Of a DNA stretch of 64,000 nucleotides, positions 39,515 to 49,559 are shown piece after piece. Under the pieces are notes generated by a model. It worked only from the letters and a program-made list of their open reading frames with translations. It made no database searches and had not been told where the DNA came from. Source of the DNA: Streptomyces dysideae. GTDB taxonomy: Bacteria; Actinomycetota; Actinomycetes; Streptomycetales; Streptomycetaceae. The first letter of the stretch is position 1, and each line of letters opens with the position of its first letter. The DNA lies in contig NZ_KQ949114.1 in the NCBI RefSeq assembly GCF_001514305.1, positions 1 through 64,000 on the forward strand, in the 5' to 3' direction. Both the position numbers and the translations under genes were made by a program.

Positions 39515-42424
39515 TCAGGGGTGCGGGCGGGGAAGGGTCTCCAGGGCCGTGGCGAGGCCGGTGGCGTCGGTGCCTATCTTGCGGTAGACGCGGGACAGCA
39601 GCTGCCGCACGCCCTGCTCGGTGAGGCGGAGGTCCTTCGCGATCACTCCCACCGGGTGGCCCTGTACCGCCAGTTCGGCCGTTCGTCGTTCATGAGCAGT
39701 GAGCATGTCCGTCTGCGCGTAGCGCAGGGGCAACGGCCGCAGCCCGGCCCCTGAGAGCTCTTCCCTGGCCTGGGCGGCGAGGGCCTCGGCACCACAGTGG
39801 ACGGCGCCTTCCAGCCCCTGGTAGAGCCGGTCGGCGGCCTCCTGCACCCGCCCGTTCCGGGAGAGCGCGGCGCCGTGCCCGACGAGCGCACGAGCCAGCT
39901 CGTAGGACGCGGGTGACCCCTCCAGGTGTTCGACGGCCTCGGCGTGCAGGTCGAGCGCGGCCGAGCCGCCCGTCACCTCGGCCTCGATGCGGAGAGCCTG
40001 GCCGATCGCGGAGGCCGCACCGAAGTCCCGCGCCCGCTTGACGGCGTCCCGGGCGAGGGAGACCGCCCGATCGGGCGCGGTGGGGGCGAGGACGGACGCG
40101 AGGTTCAGCTGCCATGGGCACCAGGCGGGATTGCGCCAGGTCCGTGACTCCAGCCAGTCCCCGACGCTGGACAACAGCCGTGCCGCCTCCGGGCGTCGCT
40201 CCTCCGCCAGGAGCAGTTCGGCGTACACCGTGCGGGGATCGGGGAAGATGACGGCGTTCGGGACCACGTCGCCGAAGTGGTAGGAGTCGGCGAGCCGACG
40301 TGCGTCGGCGGTCCGGCCGCGGGCCAGCAGGATCTGGATGAGGATGCCGATGGCGAACCACTGGGCGGGCACCGCGCCTTCGACGCGCTCGGCGGTGCGC
40401 AGCCCGGCCCGTACGAGTTCTTCCGCCTCGGCGAGGCAGCCGCGGCGGTAGCGGATGTAGCCGAAGAGGGTCTGGCCCTGCGCCAGGTGGGAGCCGCGCC
40501 AGCCCTTGTGCTCGCACTCGGCCATACCCTTGCTGAACAGCTCTTCGGCCCGCCACGGCTGGTCGCAGTACATGAACAGCAGGGCGACCGCCACGGGCAC
40601 CTCGAAGCCGCGGTTCTCGTCGGTCCAGCTCATCCCCCCGATCAGGGCCTCCTCGGCGTGCCCGAGGGCGGTCCGGCGCGGCTCGCCGCGCACCAGCGCG
40701 TCCCACGCCCGCAGGCCGAGGACGTAGCGCTCTTCCAGGCCGCGGCCGGTCAGCTTGGCGGCCAGCCGCGTCAGCCGGCGCGAGCGGGCGGACGAGTCGG
40801 CCTCGTCGGTGCGGAACGCGCTCCATACGAGGTGATCGGCCTGCATGCGCAGTCTGATACGCGGATTGCGGGCCTGCCGTGCCTCGTCGGCGGCCACGGC
40901 CGCGGCCTCGGTCAGCCGGTCGGTGTGAGCCAGTGCCTGGGTCAGCCGGTAGACGATGGACGCGCGGAGGTCCGGGTCGATTCCGGGCTCCGTCAGCGCC
41001 TCCTGGAGATGGCTGACCGTGGCTGTGGGCTCGATCAGGAAGGTCGAGCAGGCGAGCTCGTGGAGGAGCGCGGCGCGGTCTTCCGGAGGAGGCGGTTCCT
41101 GCAGAGCTCGGGTCAGCATGCGCCGGGCGGCCTCCGGGGCCCCGGCGCGGAGATACTCACGCGCGGCGGCGCGCAGGCACGCGACCGCCTCGGGCCGGCC
41201 GTCGCAGGGAACCTCCAGCAGGTGCCGGGCGGCAGCAGAGGGGCCGAACCCGGCCGCGTGGGCGGCCTCGGCGGCCGCGTTGTGCATGCCGACCCGCAAG
41301 CCCGAGGGGATGGCGCGGTAGATCGTCGTGGCGATCAGCGGGTGGACGAATTCCAGGCTGTCCCCGGGCCCGTCGCCGTCCGCGAGGATGCGGGAGGCGC
41401 GCAGCTTCTCGGTCGCCTCGGCGGCCTCCTCGCAGCCGACCACCGCGATGCCGGCGGCAAGCTCTGGTGAGAAGGTCCCACCCAGCACGGCAGCGGCCCA
41501 CGCGAAGCGGACTGTGCTCGGGCCGAGCCGGTTCAGGCGCTCGATCAGTCCGGGGCCCTTGACCGCTGCGGCGAGGTCCCGCATCACGGGCAAATCGTCC
41601 TGGGTTCCCTTCACCTGCCGTTCGCCGAGCCTGATGGCCAGTTCGACGGCCTCGAACGGGCTTCCGCCGGTGACCGTCCAGCACTCGTCGCAGAATTCGT
41701 CCTCGGCTTCCTCACCCACTTCGTCCCTGACGATCCGCGCCACACTGGCCTTGCCGAGCGGAGACAGGGCATGAGGGCGCTTCTCGTGGCGCTCGACGAG
41801 CGTGCGGAAAGAGGTCGCGTCGGGCGGGAGTTCGTCGGATCGGTAGGCCACGACGATCAGAAGCGGGAGGTCCGCGACCCGGGGCGCGAAGGAGGCGAGC
41901 CAGTCGAGGGATTCGGCATCGGCCCAGTGCATGTCGTCCAGGAGCAGAACGAGAGGCGCGTTCATCACCGTGAGGCGCGTCATGACCCAGTCGAGGCCGT
42001 CGCGCACTCCGGTCGGGTCCGGCATCCGGGCGGTGTCCGTCGCCTCGAGGCCGAGCGCGGCGCCGACTATGCCGTACCAGCTGCCCAGGAAGGCCCGACG
42101 CTCCGTTTCGCCCATCATGGCCAGGGCGGGCTGCATGACTTGGCGGACGACGCGGAACGCCAGCCCCTGCTCCTTCTCGCCGCCCTTGCCCGAGACCACC
42201 GTGAATCCGTGTGCGGCGGCGCGGGCGCGCGCCGCCGCGACGAGTGTGGTCTTGCCCAGCCCGCCCTCACCGGTGAGGGCGAGCAACCCGCCGCGCGGCG
42301 CCTGGGGCACGCCGTCGACGGCGTCACGGAGGGCCGACAACGCGGAGTCGAGTGCCTGGAGTTCCTGGTCGCGTTCGAGTAGAGGCCGGTGTTCGGTGAT
42401 CGGTTGCCGCAGCCCATGGGTCAT
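39515..42424 (-). CDS. Large LuxR-family regulator with N-terminal ATPase (LAL/MalT-like)
   Basis: 969-aa STAND-type regulator. The N-terminal AAA module has Walker A GEGGLGKTTLVAAAR (residues about 52-66) and Walker B PLVLLLDDMHWADAESLDWL; a long helical repeat (TPR-like) region fills residues 400-880; the C terminus carries a LuxR helix-turn-helix (LTAHERRTAELAVQGHPVGVIAK, split: ELAVQGHPVGVIAKDLRLTE). Such proteins activate secondary-metabolite or catabolic genes on binding an inducer. It lies next to the terpene cyclase-P450 pair in the same direction, 201 bp downstream, and may control it. ATG 42424 is preceded by CAGGAAG. A close paralogue starts at 61789. Confidence 0.9.
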   Translation of the reverse strand: MTHGLRQPITEHRPLLERDQELQALDSALSALRDAVDGVPQAPRGGLLALTGEGGLGKTTLVAAARARAAAHGFTVVSGKGGEKEQGLAFRVVRQVMQPALAMMGETERRAFLGSWYGIVGAALGLEATDTARMPDPTGVRDGLDWVMTRLTVMNAPLVLLLDDMHWADAESLDWLASFAPRVADLPLLIVVAYRSDELPPDATSFRTLVERHEKRPHALSPLGKASVARIVRDEVGEEAEDEFCDECWTVTGGSPFEAVELAIRLGERQVKGTQDDLPVMRDLAAAVKGPGLIERLNRLGPSTVRFAWAAAVLGGTFSPELAAGIAVVGCEEAAEATEKLRASRILADGDGPGDSLEFVHPLIATTIYRAIPSGLRVGMHNAAAEAAHAAGFGPSAAARHLLEVPCDGRPEAVACLRAAAREYLRAGAPEAARRMLTRALQEPPPPEDRAALLHELACSTFLIEPTATVSHLQEALTEPGIDPDLRASIVYRLTQALAHTDRLTEAAAVAADEARQARNPRIRLRMQADHLVWSAFRTDEADSSARSRRLTRLAAKLTGRGLEERYVLGLRAWDALVRGEPRRTALGHAEEALIGGMSWTDENRGFEVPVAVALLFMYCDQPWRAEELFSKGMAECEHKGWRGSHLAQGQTLFGYIRYRRGCLAEAEELVRAGLRTAERVEGAVPAQWFAIGILIQILLARGRTADARRLADSYHFGDVVPNAVIFPDPRTVYAELLLAEERRPEAARLLSSVGDWLESRTWRNPAWCPWQLNLASVLAPTAPDRAVSLARDAVKRARDFGAASAIGQALRIEAEVTGGSAALDLHAEAVEHLEGSPASYELARALVGHGAALSRNGRVQEAADRLYQGLEGAVHCGAEALAAQAREELSGAGLRPLPLRYAQTDMLTAHERRTAELAVQGHPVGVIAKDLRLTEQGVRQLLSRVYRKIGTDATGLATALETLPRPHP

Positions 42425-42625
42425 GTGGTCTACCGCTTCCTGTGGTTGCTCCCCGTCGGACGGGGCGAGCGTACGCCCTCATGGACGCCCCTTGACGGGT
42501 TGGAACAGGAGGTCGGCAGGGAAGGGTGAATTTTCCGCAGGAGGGATACGGGTCTTAGCTTTTCGGGTATTATGCCCCGCTCCGGCTTGAGGCCCCTCCG
42601 TTGCGGGCGACCGGTCGGCAGAGAC

Positions 42626-43642
42626 TCAGGGCACGGCGGATGCCGCCGTCGTGGCCGCGTACCGCGGCACGGTACGGGACCAGAAGTAGCATCCGCGGAT
42701 CCAGCCGGCCATGCCCTCCACATAGCCGACGCCGGCTGGGCTCAACTCCGGCCTGATCTCACCGTAGAGCTCCTCGAACTCGCTGATCGTGCTGTTGATG
42801 CGCCGGATGGCCAGCGTGACGGCCACCGGCAGGGAGCACTGGTGTGCGCGCTGGTAGGCAAGGGCCAGATTGATCACGCCACCCGCCCGCTGCTCCTTCA
42901 CCGCGGAGAAGAGGTCGGCGATCCACACCGCCGCGTCGGCCGACAGCCGCCCCAGGCGCCGCATGACGGGATGCCGGAGTTCCTCCGGGGCCAGCTCGTA
43001 CGGCTGCGCGGCCTCGCACAGTGGGTGGAACGGCTCGACGCCCGCGATGAGGGAACGAATGGACCGGCACAGCCCGCTCCCCAGAGGGACGGAGTCGGTC
43101 TGGGCCACCGCTTCGTACAGCAGACCATGCACGTACTCACGGCTGTTCCAGGCCCATCGTGCGGCCTGAGCGGGCGTGCACCGTTCCTGGACCTGCCGAT
43201 GGAGATCGGCCAGGGCGGCACCGAGCGGGGTGTCGGGCGGTTGGCCGTTCCGCAGGATCCCGACGCTCTCGCACAGCATGGGCAGCAGCAGGCCGGGCCG
43301 CTGCCGGCCGACGTCTTCCGCCCGATCGTCGAAGACGAACTGGTAGGCGATCTGGTTGGCCATGATCTGGAGGAGGCCGGAATCCATGGTCGGGCTGTTG
43401 TAGGCAGCGAGTTCGGCGGGGCGCGTATAGGAGATCATGGCCGCCACCGCCGGCTCATCGGTGAGCCCCCAGGTACTCAGCCATTCGTCGACGCCTGTTG
43501 CCGCTTCCGATGCGTGGGGATTGCTCTGGAACGGGAAGGGCATGTAGAGGTTCGCGTCGATCAGCTCCCGTAGATTGACGGCGGGAATTCCGCCCGCCGC
43601 TGCGAGCGTGATTTCCTCATGTGTCGTGGACACTGTCGCCAC
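42626..43642 (-). CDS. Class I terpene cyclase with altered NSE triad
   Basis: 338-aa bacterial terpene synthase. The Asp-rich motif is FVFDDRAED (Asp105, Asp106, Asp110). The second metal motif, normally N-D-x-x-S-x-x-K-E, reads Ala242-Asp-Leu-Phe-Ser246-Ala-Val-Lys-Glu250, so the metal-binding Asn is Ala. A C-terminal Arg-Tyr pair (VPRYAA) fits the family's closing motif. Expected to cyclise a prenyl diphosphate (probably sesquiterpene by size), although loss of Asn may alter or weaken ionisation. The GTG at 43642 gives 26-nt overlap with the P450 gene; GTG 43633 is an alternative. The product is presumably oxidised by that P450. Confidence 0.88.
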   Translation of the reverse strand: MATVSTTHEEITLAAAGGIPAVNLRELIDANLYMPFPFQSNPHASEAATGVDEWLSTWGLTDEPAVAAMISYTRPAELAAYNSPTMDSGLLQIMANQIAYQFVFDDRAEDVGRQRPGLLLPMLCESVGILRNGQPPDTPLGAALADLHRQVQERCTPAQAARWAWNSREYVHGLLYEAVAQTDSVPLGSGLCRSIRSLIAGVEPFHPLCEAAQPYELAPEELRHPVMRRLGRLSADAAVWIADLFSAVKEQRAGGVINLALAYQRAHQCSLPVAVTLAIRRINSTISEFEELYGEIRPELSPAGVGYVEGMAGWIRGCYFWSRTVPRYAATTAASAVP

Positions 43643-45101
43643 CTGCCGTTCGGGGGTCGTGGAAGCCAGGGGTTGCCTTTGCCCGGGGTGCGAGGGAGTA
43701 CGCGCCAGGCGGTGTCCTCACCGGCCGTTGTGCTCGCGGTTCGCAGACCATCACCAATTCCCTCGGCCCCAACGACGCCGCGGGGCGCAGCCGTTCGACG
43801 TGTCCGGGCAGATGGCGCAGCCGCCAGTGGCGGGCGATGAACGCGACGGCCACCGTGGCTTCCGCCATGGCGAACGTCTCGCCGATGCATTTCCGCGTGC
43901 CAGCGGCGAACGGAATCATCGCTCCGGGCGGGACGGCGACGGCCCGCCCCGGCAGCCAGCGGTCGGGGAGGAAGCGGTCGGGGTCGGGGAACGAGGCGGG
44001 GTCGTGGTGCAGGAGGTACGGGCTGTACAGGACGGTGGCACCCCGCGGGAGACGGTGCCCGCCAAGAGCCGTCTCCTTGGTGGTGACCCGGGTGAAGAGC
44101 CAGCCGGGCGGGCGGTGGCGAAGGGTCTCGGTGAGGACGCACCGGGTGTGGACCAGGCTCGGCAGCTCGTCGCGGCCGGGCGGCCGCCCTGCGGCGAGTA
44201 CGGAGTCGACCTCGGAGTGCAGACGGCGTTCCTCCTCGGGATGCCGCGCCAGGAGCTCGAAGGCGGAGGCGAGGCACAGGGAGGTGCTCTCGACTCCGGC
44301 GAACATCAGCGTGAACACCTGGCTGCGGACTTCCCGTTCGGTGATCGCCGCCGCTTCGCCGTCGCTCCGCGCGGCCGCCAGCAGGACCCCCAGCAGGTCG
44401 TCCCGCTCACCTGGGGGAGTGTCTCGTCGGCGCTCGGCGATGGCCGCGTCGACGATCGCGCGCAGGCGGTCGGAAGCGTGCCGGTAACGCCGGTTCGCGG
44501 GCGTGGGAACACGGAACAGGGCGTCGACCGGCACCACCGTCCGGAGGAACAGGCCGCGGACGATGGTGACGAGGCAGCTGTGCACCTCGGCGGCCGTCGC
44601 GGCGTCGAGCGAGTCGGAGAAGAGGACGCGGCTGAGCACCCGGGCCGACAGCGTCAGCATGGTCGCGCTGATGTCGACCTCCTGCCCGGCCCGCCACTCG
44701 CGGCACACCGACTCCACTTCCTCGCCCATCAGTTCCGTATGGTCGGCGACGCGGGCCTTGCGGAAGCCGGGTTGGAGAAGCCTGCGCTGCCGCTGGTGGG
44801 CTTGATGGCGACACGTACCGACGCCGTCACCCAGCAGCGTCCGCAGCCTGTCGTAGAGCGGGCCCCCCTTGTCGAAGGTGCGCGCGTCCATGAGCACCTG
44901 GTGGACCAGCTCCGGGTGGCACGCCACCCAGGCGTGCAGGGGACCCAGGCGAATCTCCACCAGATCCCCGTGAGCGGGTAAAGAATTCAGAAAAGCCAGC
45001 GGTCGCCGAAACAAAGCGATACCGTGGCCGACGGTGGGGAATATGCCTGGCGCAATCCCCACTCTCCATGCATGTCCCGGTTCAGGCACAACATGACTCA
45101 T
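43617..45101 (-). CDS. Cytochrome P450 paired with terpene cyclase
   Basis: 494-aa soluble P450. The haem-binding loop PFAAGTRKCIGETFA, the I-helix motif MFAGVESTSLCLA (with Glu-Ser-Thr in the oxygen-binding bend) and the K-helix ExxR (LTETLRH) are all present. The overall style resembles CYP170/CYP183-like enzymes that oxidise sesquiterpenes, and the gene overlaps the terpene cyclase by 26 nt, so it most likely tailors that enzyme's product. ATG 45101 has GGGGGG upstream. The P450 is the first gene of the pair. An approximately 35-residue C-terminal extension after the usual end is rich in Pro and Arg. Confidence 0.9.
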   Translation of the reverse strand: MSHVVPEPGHAWRVGIAPGIFPTVGHGIALFRRPLAFLNSLPAHGDLVEIRLGPLHAWVACHPELVHQVLMDARTFDKGGPLYDRLRTLLGDGVGTCRHQAHQRQRRLLQPGFRKARVADHTELMGEEVESVCREWRAGQEVDISATMLTLSARVLSRVLFSDSLDAATAAEVHSCLVTIVRGLFLRTVVPVDALFRVPTPANRRYRHASDRLRAIVDAAIAERRRDTPPGERDDLLGVLLAAARSDGEAAAITEREVRSQVFTLMFAGVESTSLCLASAFELLARHPEEERRLHSEVDSVLAAGRPPGRDELPSLVHTRCVLTETLRHRPPGWLFTRVTTKETALGGHRLPRGATVLYSPYLLHHDPASFPDPDRFLPDRWLPGRAVAVPPGAMIPFAAGTRKCIGETFAMAEATVAVAFIARHWRLRHLPGHVERLRPAASLGPRELVMVCEPRAQRPVRTPPGAYSLAPRAKATPGFHDPRTAGGDSVHDT

Positions 45102-45284
45102 CGAAACCCCCCTGTCTCGATCGGCACACGAAGTCGGTGACTGCTCCACCGAGCTGGCGCTTGATTCATGTCCTGCCCATTTCGCCCAGCGGTCGCTTTC
45201 ACGAAACCTTTCTGCACGGGGGCGCACAGGAGCACGGAGAAGCAAAAAGAAGCGTGCGGCCGGGTCGGTTCGACGGGCCGTAAA

Positions 45285-45316
45285 GCGGTCCCGCCCGTTG
45301 GAAGGGGCGGGACCGC
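45285..45316 (-). terminator. Rho-independent-like hairpin after the acylase gene
   Basis: GCGGTCCCGCCC and GGGCGGGACCGC form a perfect 12-bp stem around an 8-nt loop; on the minus strand it is followed by TTTA. It lies 8 bp past the stop of the penicillin-acylase-family gene and separates it from the P450 promoter. Confidence 0.75.
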
Positions 45317-45323
45317 GTCCCTG

Positions 45324-47732
45324 TCAGCTGCGTTCGCGCACCGACACCACGCTCAACGCGGGCGAAGACAGGATGTCCTTCTCACAGAACCGCGACGTCA
45401 CCCACCTCTCCCCGGAGAACAACGGGGTCTGGTCGCTGAAGTGGGGCGAGTTGGGGTTCGAGGACTGGGAGTACGACAACAGCGTGCGGGCCACCGGGCA
45501 GCGGCTGTCGTCCCAGCCGACCGCCTGGAGGTGGCTGGAACCGAACGGCACCTCCGTATAGGCGCCGTCCGCCGCGTTCCACGTCGGCTCGATCACGTTC
45601 CACACGCCGAGCTGCCCCGCACCGCCCGGAATCGGCAGGCGCTCGCCGCCCCGGACGACGAACTGCCGGTCACCGAGCGGCGCGTCCAGCGCGGTGCCCG
45701 CCGCCCGCAGTTCCGCCACCGTGTCCGCGAGGGCCGTGGCGACACCGGGAGCGTCGGTGTCGAGCGTGTTCGGGGTACGGACCGGGTCCGCCGCCGAGAA
45801 CGGCACCTTCCACACCTCGGCGGGTGGCACCAGCTGCGTCATCCGGCGCCAGAACCGGTCGAAGAGCAGCGCTCCCCGGCTGCCGGTGTCCATGGTGCGG
45901 TCCCACTTCTTCAGCACCCCGCACGCCTGGGACACGTCCACGGCCGTCCCGCCGCTGCCCGTCGCCGTACCGCCGGGCAGCGCCGCACACGCCCGCGCCA
46001 CGTCCTCCGCGGCGAGATCACCCGCGGGCACCCGGTTGGCGAACTGCTGCTCCTGCAGGTCCCGTACGGTCAGACCACCGCGCTCGGCCATCGCCGCCAC
46101 GTCCTCGATCCCGCCGCGGGTGCGCAGACCGAGCTGCGTGCCGACCGTGCCGAAGATCCGCTCGTACCCGGTGACCGGCTGGTCGGCGTTGGTCATCCAG
46201 GCGGTGCCGTTCGAGTTCTCCGCGTACGGCGCGTCCTTCAGCGTCGGCATCCTCGCCGGTCCGAACATCCCCGGCCGTACGGCGTCGGCGTCGCTGCCGA
46301 GGGCGCAGTCGCCGCGCGAGCCGTCGAGGACCGCGATCCCGGACGCCGGGTACATGGTCCTGCCGAGCTCCGTCGAGCAGCGCTCCGCCAACTCGTCGGT
46401 GATCCGGGGGAGTACCTGCGACTGGGTGAAGAGGGAGTGCCCCGAGCGGTCGGCGGCAAGCGTGTTCACCCACGGGATGCCCTGGTGGCGGCCGAGGGCT
46501 TTCAGGACGTCGTCAGTGCTCCGCGCCTTGCCGAAGGCGAGCGAGGTGTCGGTGAAGCGCAGGTTCGCCGCGTTCGGGTCGTACAGCGCGTACGCCGTCG
46601 TGCTGGTCCACGGCAGCGGGACCTGCGAGCTGAGGGAGGTGACGACCGGGCCGTAACGCGTCCACCACTGGGTGCGGGTGACCGGCTCGCCGTCCTGCAC
46701 CGCGACCGTCACGGTCCGCTTCGTCATGCGCTCCCGCTTGCCGTCCACCAGATACGTCGTCGGATCGGCCGGATCCAGCGTCAGCTGGTGGAAGTTGGCC
46801 GGAATGCCCGTCGAGACCGTGTGGCTCCACGCCACCCGCGAGTTGAACCCGATGGCGATCACCGGAGAGCCGAGCAGCGAGCCACCGGAGACGTTCAGCT
46901 CGCCGGGAATCGTCAGCTGCGACTGCCAGAAGCGGCGCCCGCCCTGCCAGGGGTAGTGCGGATTGCCGAGCAGCAGCCCGCTCCCGCTCGCGGTCGTGTC
47001 GCCGTGGAAGGCGACCGCGTTGGAGCCCATGCCGGCGTCGGCCCACAGCTCGCGCGCGGCGTCCGCCGCAGCCTTCTTGGAAGGCGTGGCGGGGGAGGAG
47101 ACCCCGGCCGTCGGTGGCCGCGCGCTCGTGATCGTCTCCACGAAACGACCCTCGCCCGAGATCACGGTGATGGCGTGGGCGCGGGCGGCCACGTCGAGCG
47201 CGGTGACCGGCCGGACCCAGGAGGCGTCCGCGCAGGCGGGATCCGTGATCGCGTTCTTCTGCAGCCAGGCGTTGTAACCGGCCGCCCAGCCGCGCATCAG
47301 GTCGCGGACCTCGCGGCTCGGGCCGAGGGGAGCGGGCTCGGCGAGCAGCCTCTCCACGGTCCGGCTCTCCCGGACACCGCGGAAGTACAGGTCGCTGGTG
47401 AGATTGGTGCGGGCCGCCGACAGCGCGCCGTCCGTGGCCGCGTCGGCGCCGAAATGGCGTGAGCGCTCGCCGCGCAGGGTCACGAAGCCGTCGGCGAGCG
47501 TGCACACCTGGTCGGCGGCCTGGGCCCAGCCCTCACCGAAGCCGAGGCCGGCGTAGTTCTTCGCGAGGATGTGCGGAATGCCGTACTCGGTGTAGCGGAT
47601 GACGGCGGACAGACCGCCGTGCGAGGGACGGTCCTGCCGGTCCTGTGGCTCGGCCGCGGCCGCCGGCAGCGCGGATGTGGCGGTGAGCAGGGCTAAGGCC
47701 GTGACGGCGAGCCGTCTCAGGCGGGTGGGCAT
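45324..47732 (-). CDS. Secreted penicillin acylase family protein (Ntn hydrolase)
   Basis: 802-aa secreted N-terminal-nucleophile hydrolase. It has a Sec signal (RLRRLAVTALALLTATSALPAAAA, shown in parts), an alpha-chain region with IRYTEYGIPHILAKNYAG, and the autoproteolytic junction Gly236-Ser237-Asn238 (GMGSNAVAF), where Ser237 would become the beta-chain nucleophile; NPHYPWQGGRRFWQ follows, typical of acyl-homoserine-lactone and aculeacin acylases (PvdQ, AAC). Expected to hydrolyse long-chain amides outside the cell, such as lipopeptides or N-acyl homoserine lactones. ATG 47732, with GGGAGG upstream, is preferred over two upstream ATGs. Confidence 0.9.
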   Translation of the reverse strand: MPTRLRRLAVTALALLTATSALPAAAAEPQDRQDRPSHGGLSAVIRYTEYGIPHILAKNYAGLGFGEGWAQAADQVCTLADGFVTLRGERSRHFGADAATDGALSAARTNLTSDLYFRGVRESRTVERLLAEPAPLGPSREVRDLMRGWAAGYNAWLQKNAITDPACADASWVRPVTALDVAARAHAITVISGEGRFVETITSARPPTAGVSSPATPSKKAAADAARELWADAGMGSNAVAFHGDTTASGSGLLLGNPHYPWQGGRRFWQSQLTIPGELNVSGGSLLGSPVIAIGFNSRVAWSHTVSTGIPANFHQLTLDPADPTTYLVDGKRERMTKRTVTVAVQDGEPVTRTQWWTRYGPVVTSLSSQVPLPWTSTTAYALYDPNAANLRFTDTSLAFGKARSTDDVLKALGRHQGIPWVNTLAADRSGHSLFTQSQVLPRITDELAERCSTELGRTMYPASGIAVLDGSRGDCALGSDADAVRPGMFGPARMPTLKDAPYAENSNGTAWMTNADQPVTGYERIFGTVGTQLGLRTRGGIEDVAAMAERGGLTVRDLQEQQFANRVPAGDLAAEDVARACAALPGGTATGSGGTAVDVSQACGVLKKWDRTMDTGSRGALLFDRFWRRMTQLVPPAEVWKVPFSAADPVRTPNTLDTDAPGVATALADTVAELRAAGTALDAPLGDRQFVVRGGERLPIPGGAGQLGVWNVIEPTWNAADGAYTEVPFGSSHLQAVGWDDSRCPVARTLLSYSQSSNPNSPHFSDQTPLFSGERWVTSRFCEKDILSSPALSVVSVRERS

Positions 47733-47841
47733 CGTGCCTCCCAACATCATTGAGGAAAGGGGCAGTTGAACGAAACAACGGGTACGTGTCCCTCCTCAGG
47801 TGTCTTGACCTCCCTCCGTGACGCACCGAGGATCATGTGTC

Positions 47842-49341
47842 ATGACGCCTGGACACGGCAGCACGGTTGACGGGGTGCTGCGCCGCAGCGCCCGCCGCAC
47901 CCCGGCGCGCGTCGCGGTCGAGTACCGCGACCGCTCCTGGACGTACGAGGAACTCGACGCGGCCGTCTCCCGCGCGGCGACCGTCCTCCTCGGCGAGGGC
48001 CTCGCCCCCGGCGACCGGGTCGGCGCCTACGCCCACAACTCGGACGCGTATCTGATCGCCTTCCTGGCCTGCGCCCGCGCGGGCCTCGTCCACGTCCCGG
48101 TCAACCAGAACCTCACCGGCGACGACCTCGCGTACATCGTCGGCCAGTCCGGCGCCTCCCTGGTCCTCGCCGATCCGGACCTCGCTGCCCAACTCGCCGA
48201 CGGCGTCCGTACGTTGCCCCTGCGCGACGCCGACGACTCGCTGCTGGCACGGCAGGAGGCCGCAGCCGCTCACGACGGCCCGGAGCCGCGCGGCGAGGAT
48301 CTCGTCCAGCTCCTGTACACCTCGGGTACGACGGCTCTTCCCAAGGGCGCGATGATGACCCACCGGGCCCTGGTCCACGAGTACCTGAGTGCGATCACGG
48401 CCCTGGACCTGAGCGCGGGGGACCGGCCGGTTCACTCGCTGCCGCTCTACCACTCGGCCCAGATGCATGTGTTCCTGCTGCCGTATCTCGCGGTCGGCGC
48501 CACGAACGTCATCCTCGACGCGCCCGACGGCGACCAGCTCTTCGACCTGATCGAAGCGGGCCGCGCGGACAGCCTGTTCGCCCCGCCCACCGTGTGGATC
48601 GGCCTGTCCGACCGCCCCGACTTCGCTACCCGCGACCTGGACGGACTGCGCAAGGCGTACTACGGTGCCTCGATCATGCCGGTGCCGGTACTGGAGCGGT
48701 TGCGTGAGCGATGGCCGAAGCTGGCCTTCTACAACTGCTTCGGACAGAGCGAGATCGGCCCCCTGGCCACGGTGCTGGCTCCCGACGAGCACAAGGGCCG
48801 CATGGACTCCTGCGGCCGGACCGTCCTCTTCGTCGACGCCCGGGTGGTCGACGAGGACGGCAAGGACGTTCCCGACGGCACACCCGGCGAAATCGTCTAC
48901 CGCTCACCGCAGTTGTGCGAGGGCTACTGGGACAAGCCCGAGGAGACGCAAGAGACGTTCCGCGACGGCTGGTTCCACTCCGGCGACCTCGCGGTACGGG
49001 ACGCGCACGGCTACTTCACGATCGTCGACCGGGTCAAGGACGTCATCAACTCCGGTGGTGTGCTGGTCGCTTCACGACAGGTCGAGGACGCGCTGTACAC
49101 CCACGAGGGCGTCGCCGAGGTCGCGGTGGTCGGCCTGCCCGACGAGCGGTGGATCGAGGCGGTCACCGCGGTCGTCGTCCCGCGCGGCGAGATCACCGAG
49201 GCCGAACTCATCGACCACGCCCGCGAGAAGCTCGCCCACTTCAAGGCGCCGAAGCGGGTGGTGTTCGTGGACGAGCTGCCACGCAACGCGAGCGGGAAGA
49301 TCCTGAAACGGGAGCTGAGGGACCGCTTCACCGGCAGCTAG
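47842..49341 (+). CDS. Acyl-CoA synthetase (ANL superfamily)
   Basis: 499-aa AMP-forming ligase. Core motifs: LLYTSGTTALPKGAMMTHRA, NCFGQSEIGPLATVLAP, GDLAVRDAHGYFTIVDRVKD and the C-terminal catalytic Lys in NASGKILKREL. Probably a fatty acid or aromatic acid ligase; substrate not assignable. ATG 47842 follows GAGGA at 8 nt; a GTG at 47818 in frame lacks a site. It is divergent from the acylase gene and transcribed alone. Confidence 0.88.
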   Translation: MTPGHGSTVDGVLRRSARRTPARVAVEYRDRSWTYEELDAAVSRAATVLLGEGLAPGDRVGAYAHNSDAYLIAFLACARAGLVHVPVNQNLTGDDLAYIVGQSGASLVLADPDLAAQLADGVRTLPLRDADDSLLARQEAAAAHDGPEPRGEDLVQLLYTSGTTALPKGAMMTHRALVHEYLSAITALDLSAGDRPVHSLPLYHSAQMHVFLLPYLAVGATNVILDAPDGDQLFDLIEAGRADSLFAPPTVWIGLSDRPDFATRDLDGLRKAYYGASIMPVPVLERLRERWPKLAFYNCFGQSEIGPLATVLAPDEHKGRMDSCGRTVLFVDARVVDEDGKDVPDGTPGEIVYRSPQLCEGYWDKPEETQETFRDGWFHSGDLAVRDAHGYFTIVDRVKDVINSGGVLVASRQVEDALYTHEGVAEVAVVGLPDERWIEAVTAVVVPRGEITEAELIDHAREKLAHFKAPKRVVFVDELPRNASGKILKRELRDRFTGS

Positions 49342-49385
49342 TGCCCCAACAGGCAACGTTCGCCCCGTCGCGACGCCCGGTACGC

Positions 49386-49421
49386 TCCCCCACTGCCTTA
49401 AGGGCGTGGGAGGTGCCCCCA
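49386..49421. repeat. 36-bp dispersed palindromic repeat (copy 1, intergenic)
   Basis: The element runs TCCCCCACTGCC-TTAA-GGGCGTGGGAGGTGCCCCCA and folds through CCCAC/GTGGG and GCC/GGC. Its inverse occurs at 60923-60958 with only four central mismatches. Similar sequences are widespread in Streptomyces. Here it lies in the 218-bp gap between two convergent ligase genes, where I see no other structure. Confidence 0.8.
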
Positions 49422-49559
49422 CTCGCCGCACCGGGCACAAACCCAGGTACGTCCAGTACGAGGGCTTGTACCCGGCACGCCGAGAGCACGCACCGGACAC
49501 CGCGGGCACCGCACAGGACTTTCGAAACACCCCCTAGAAACCCGTCCACCGGACAGCCC

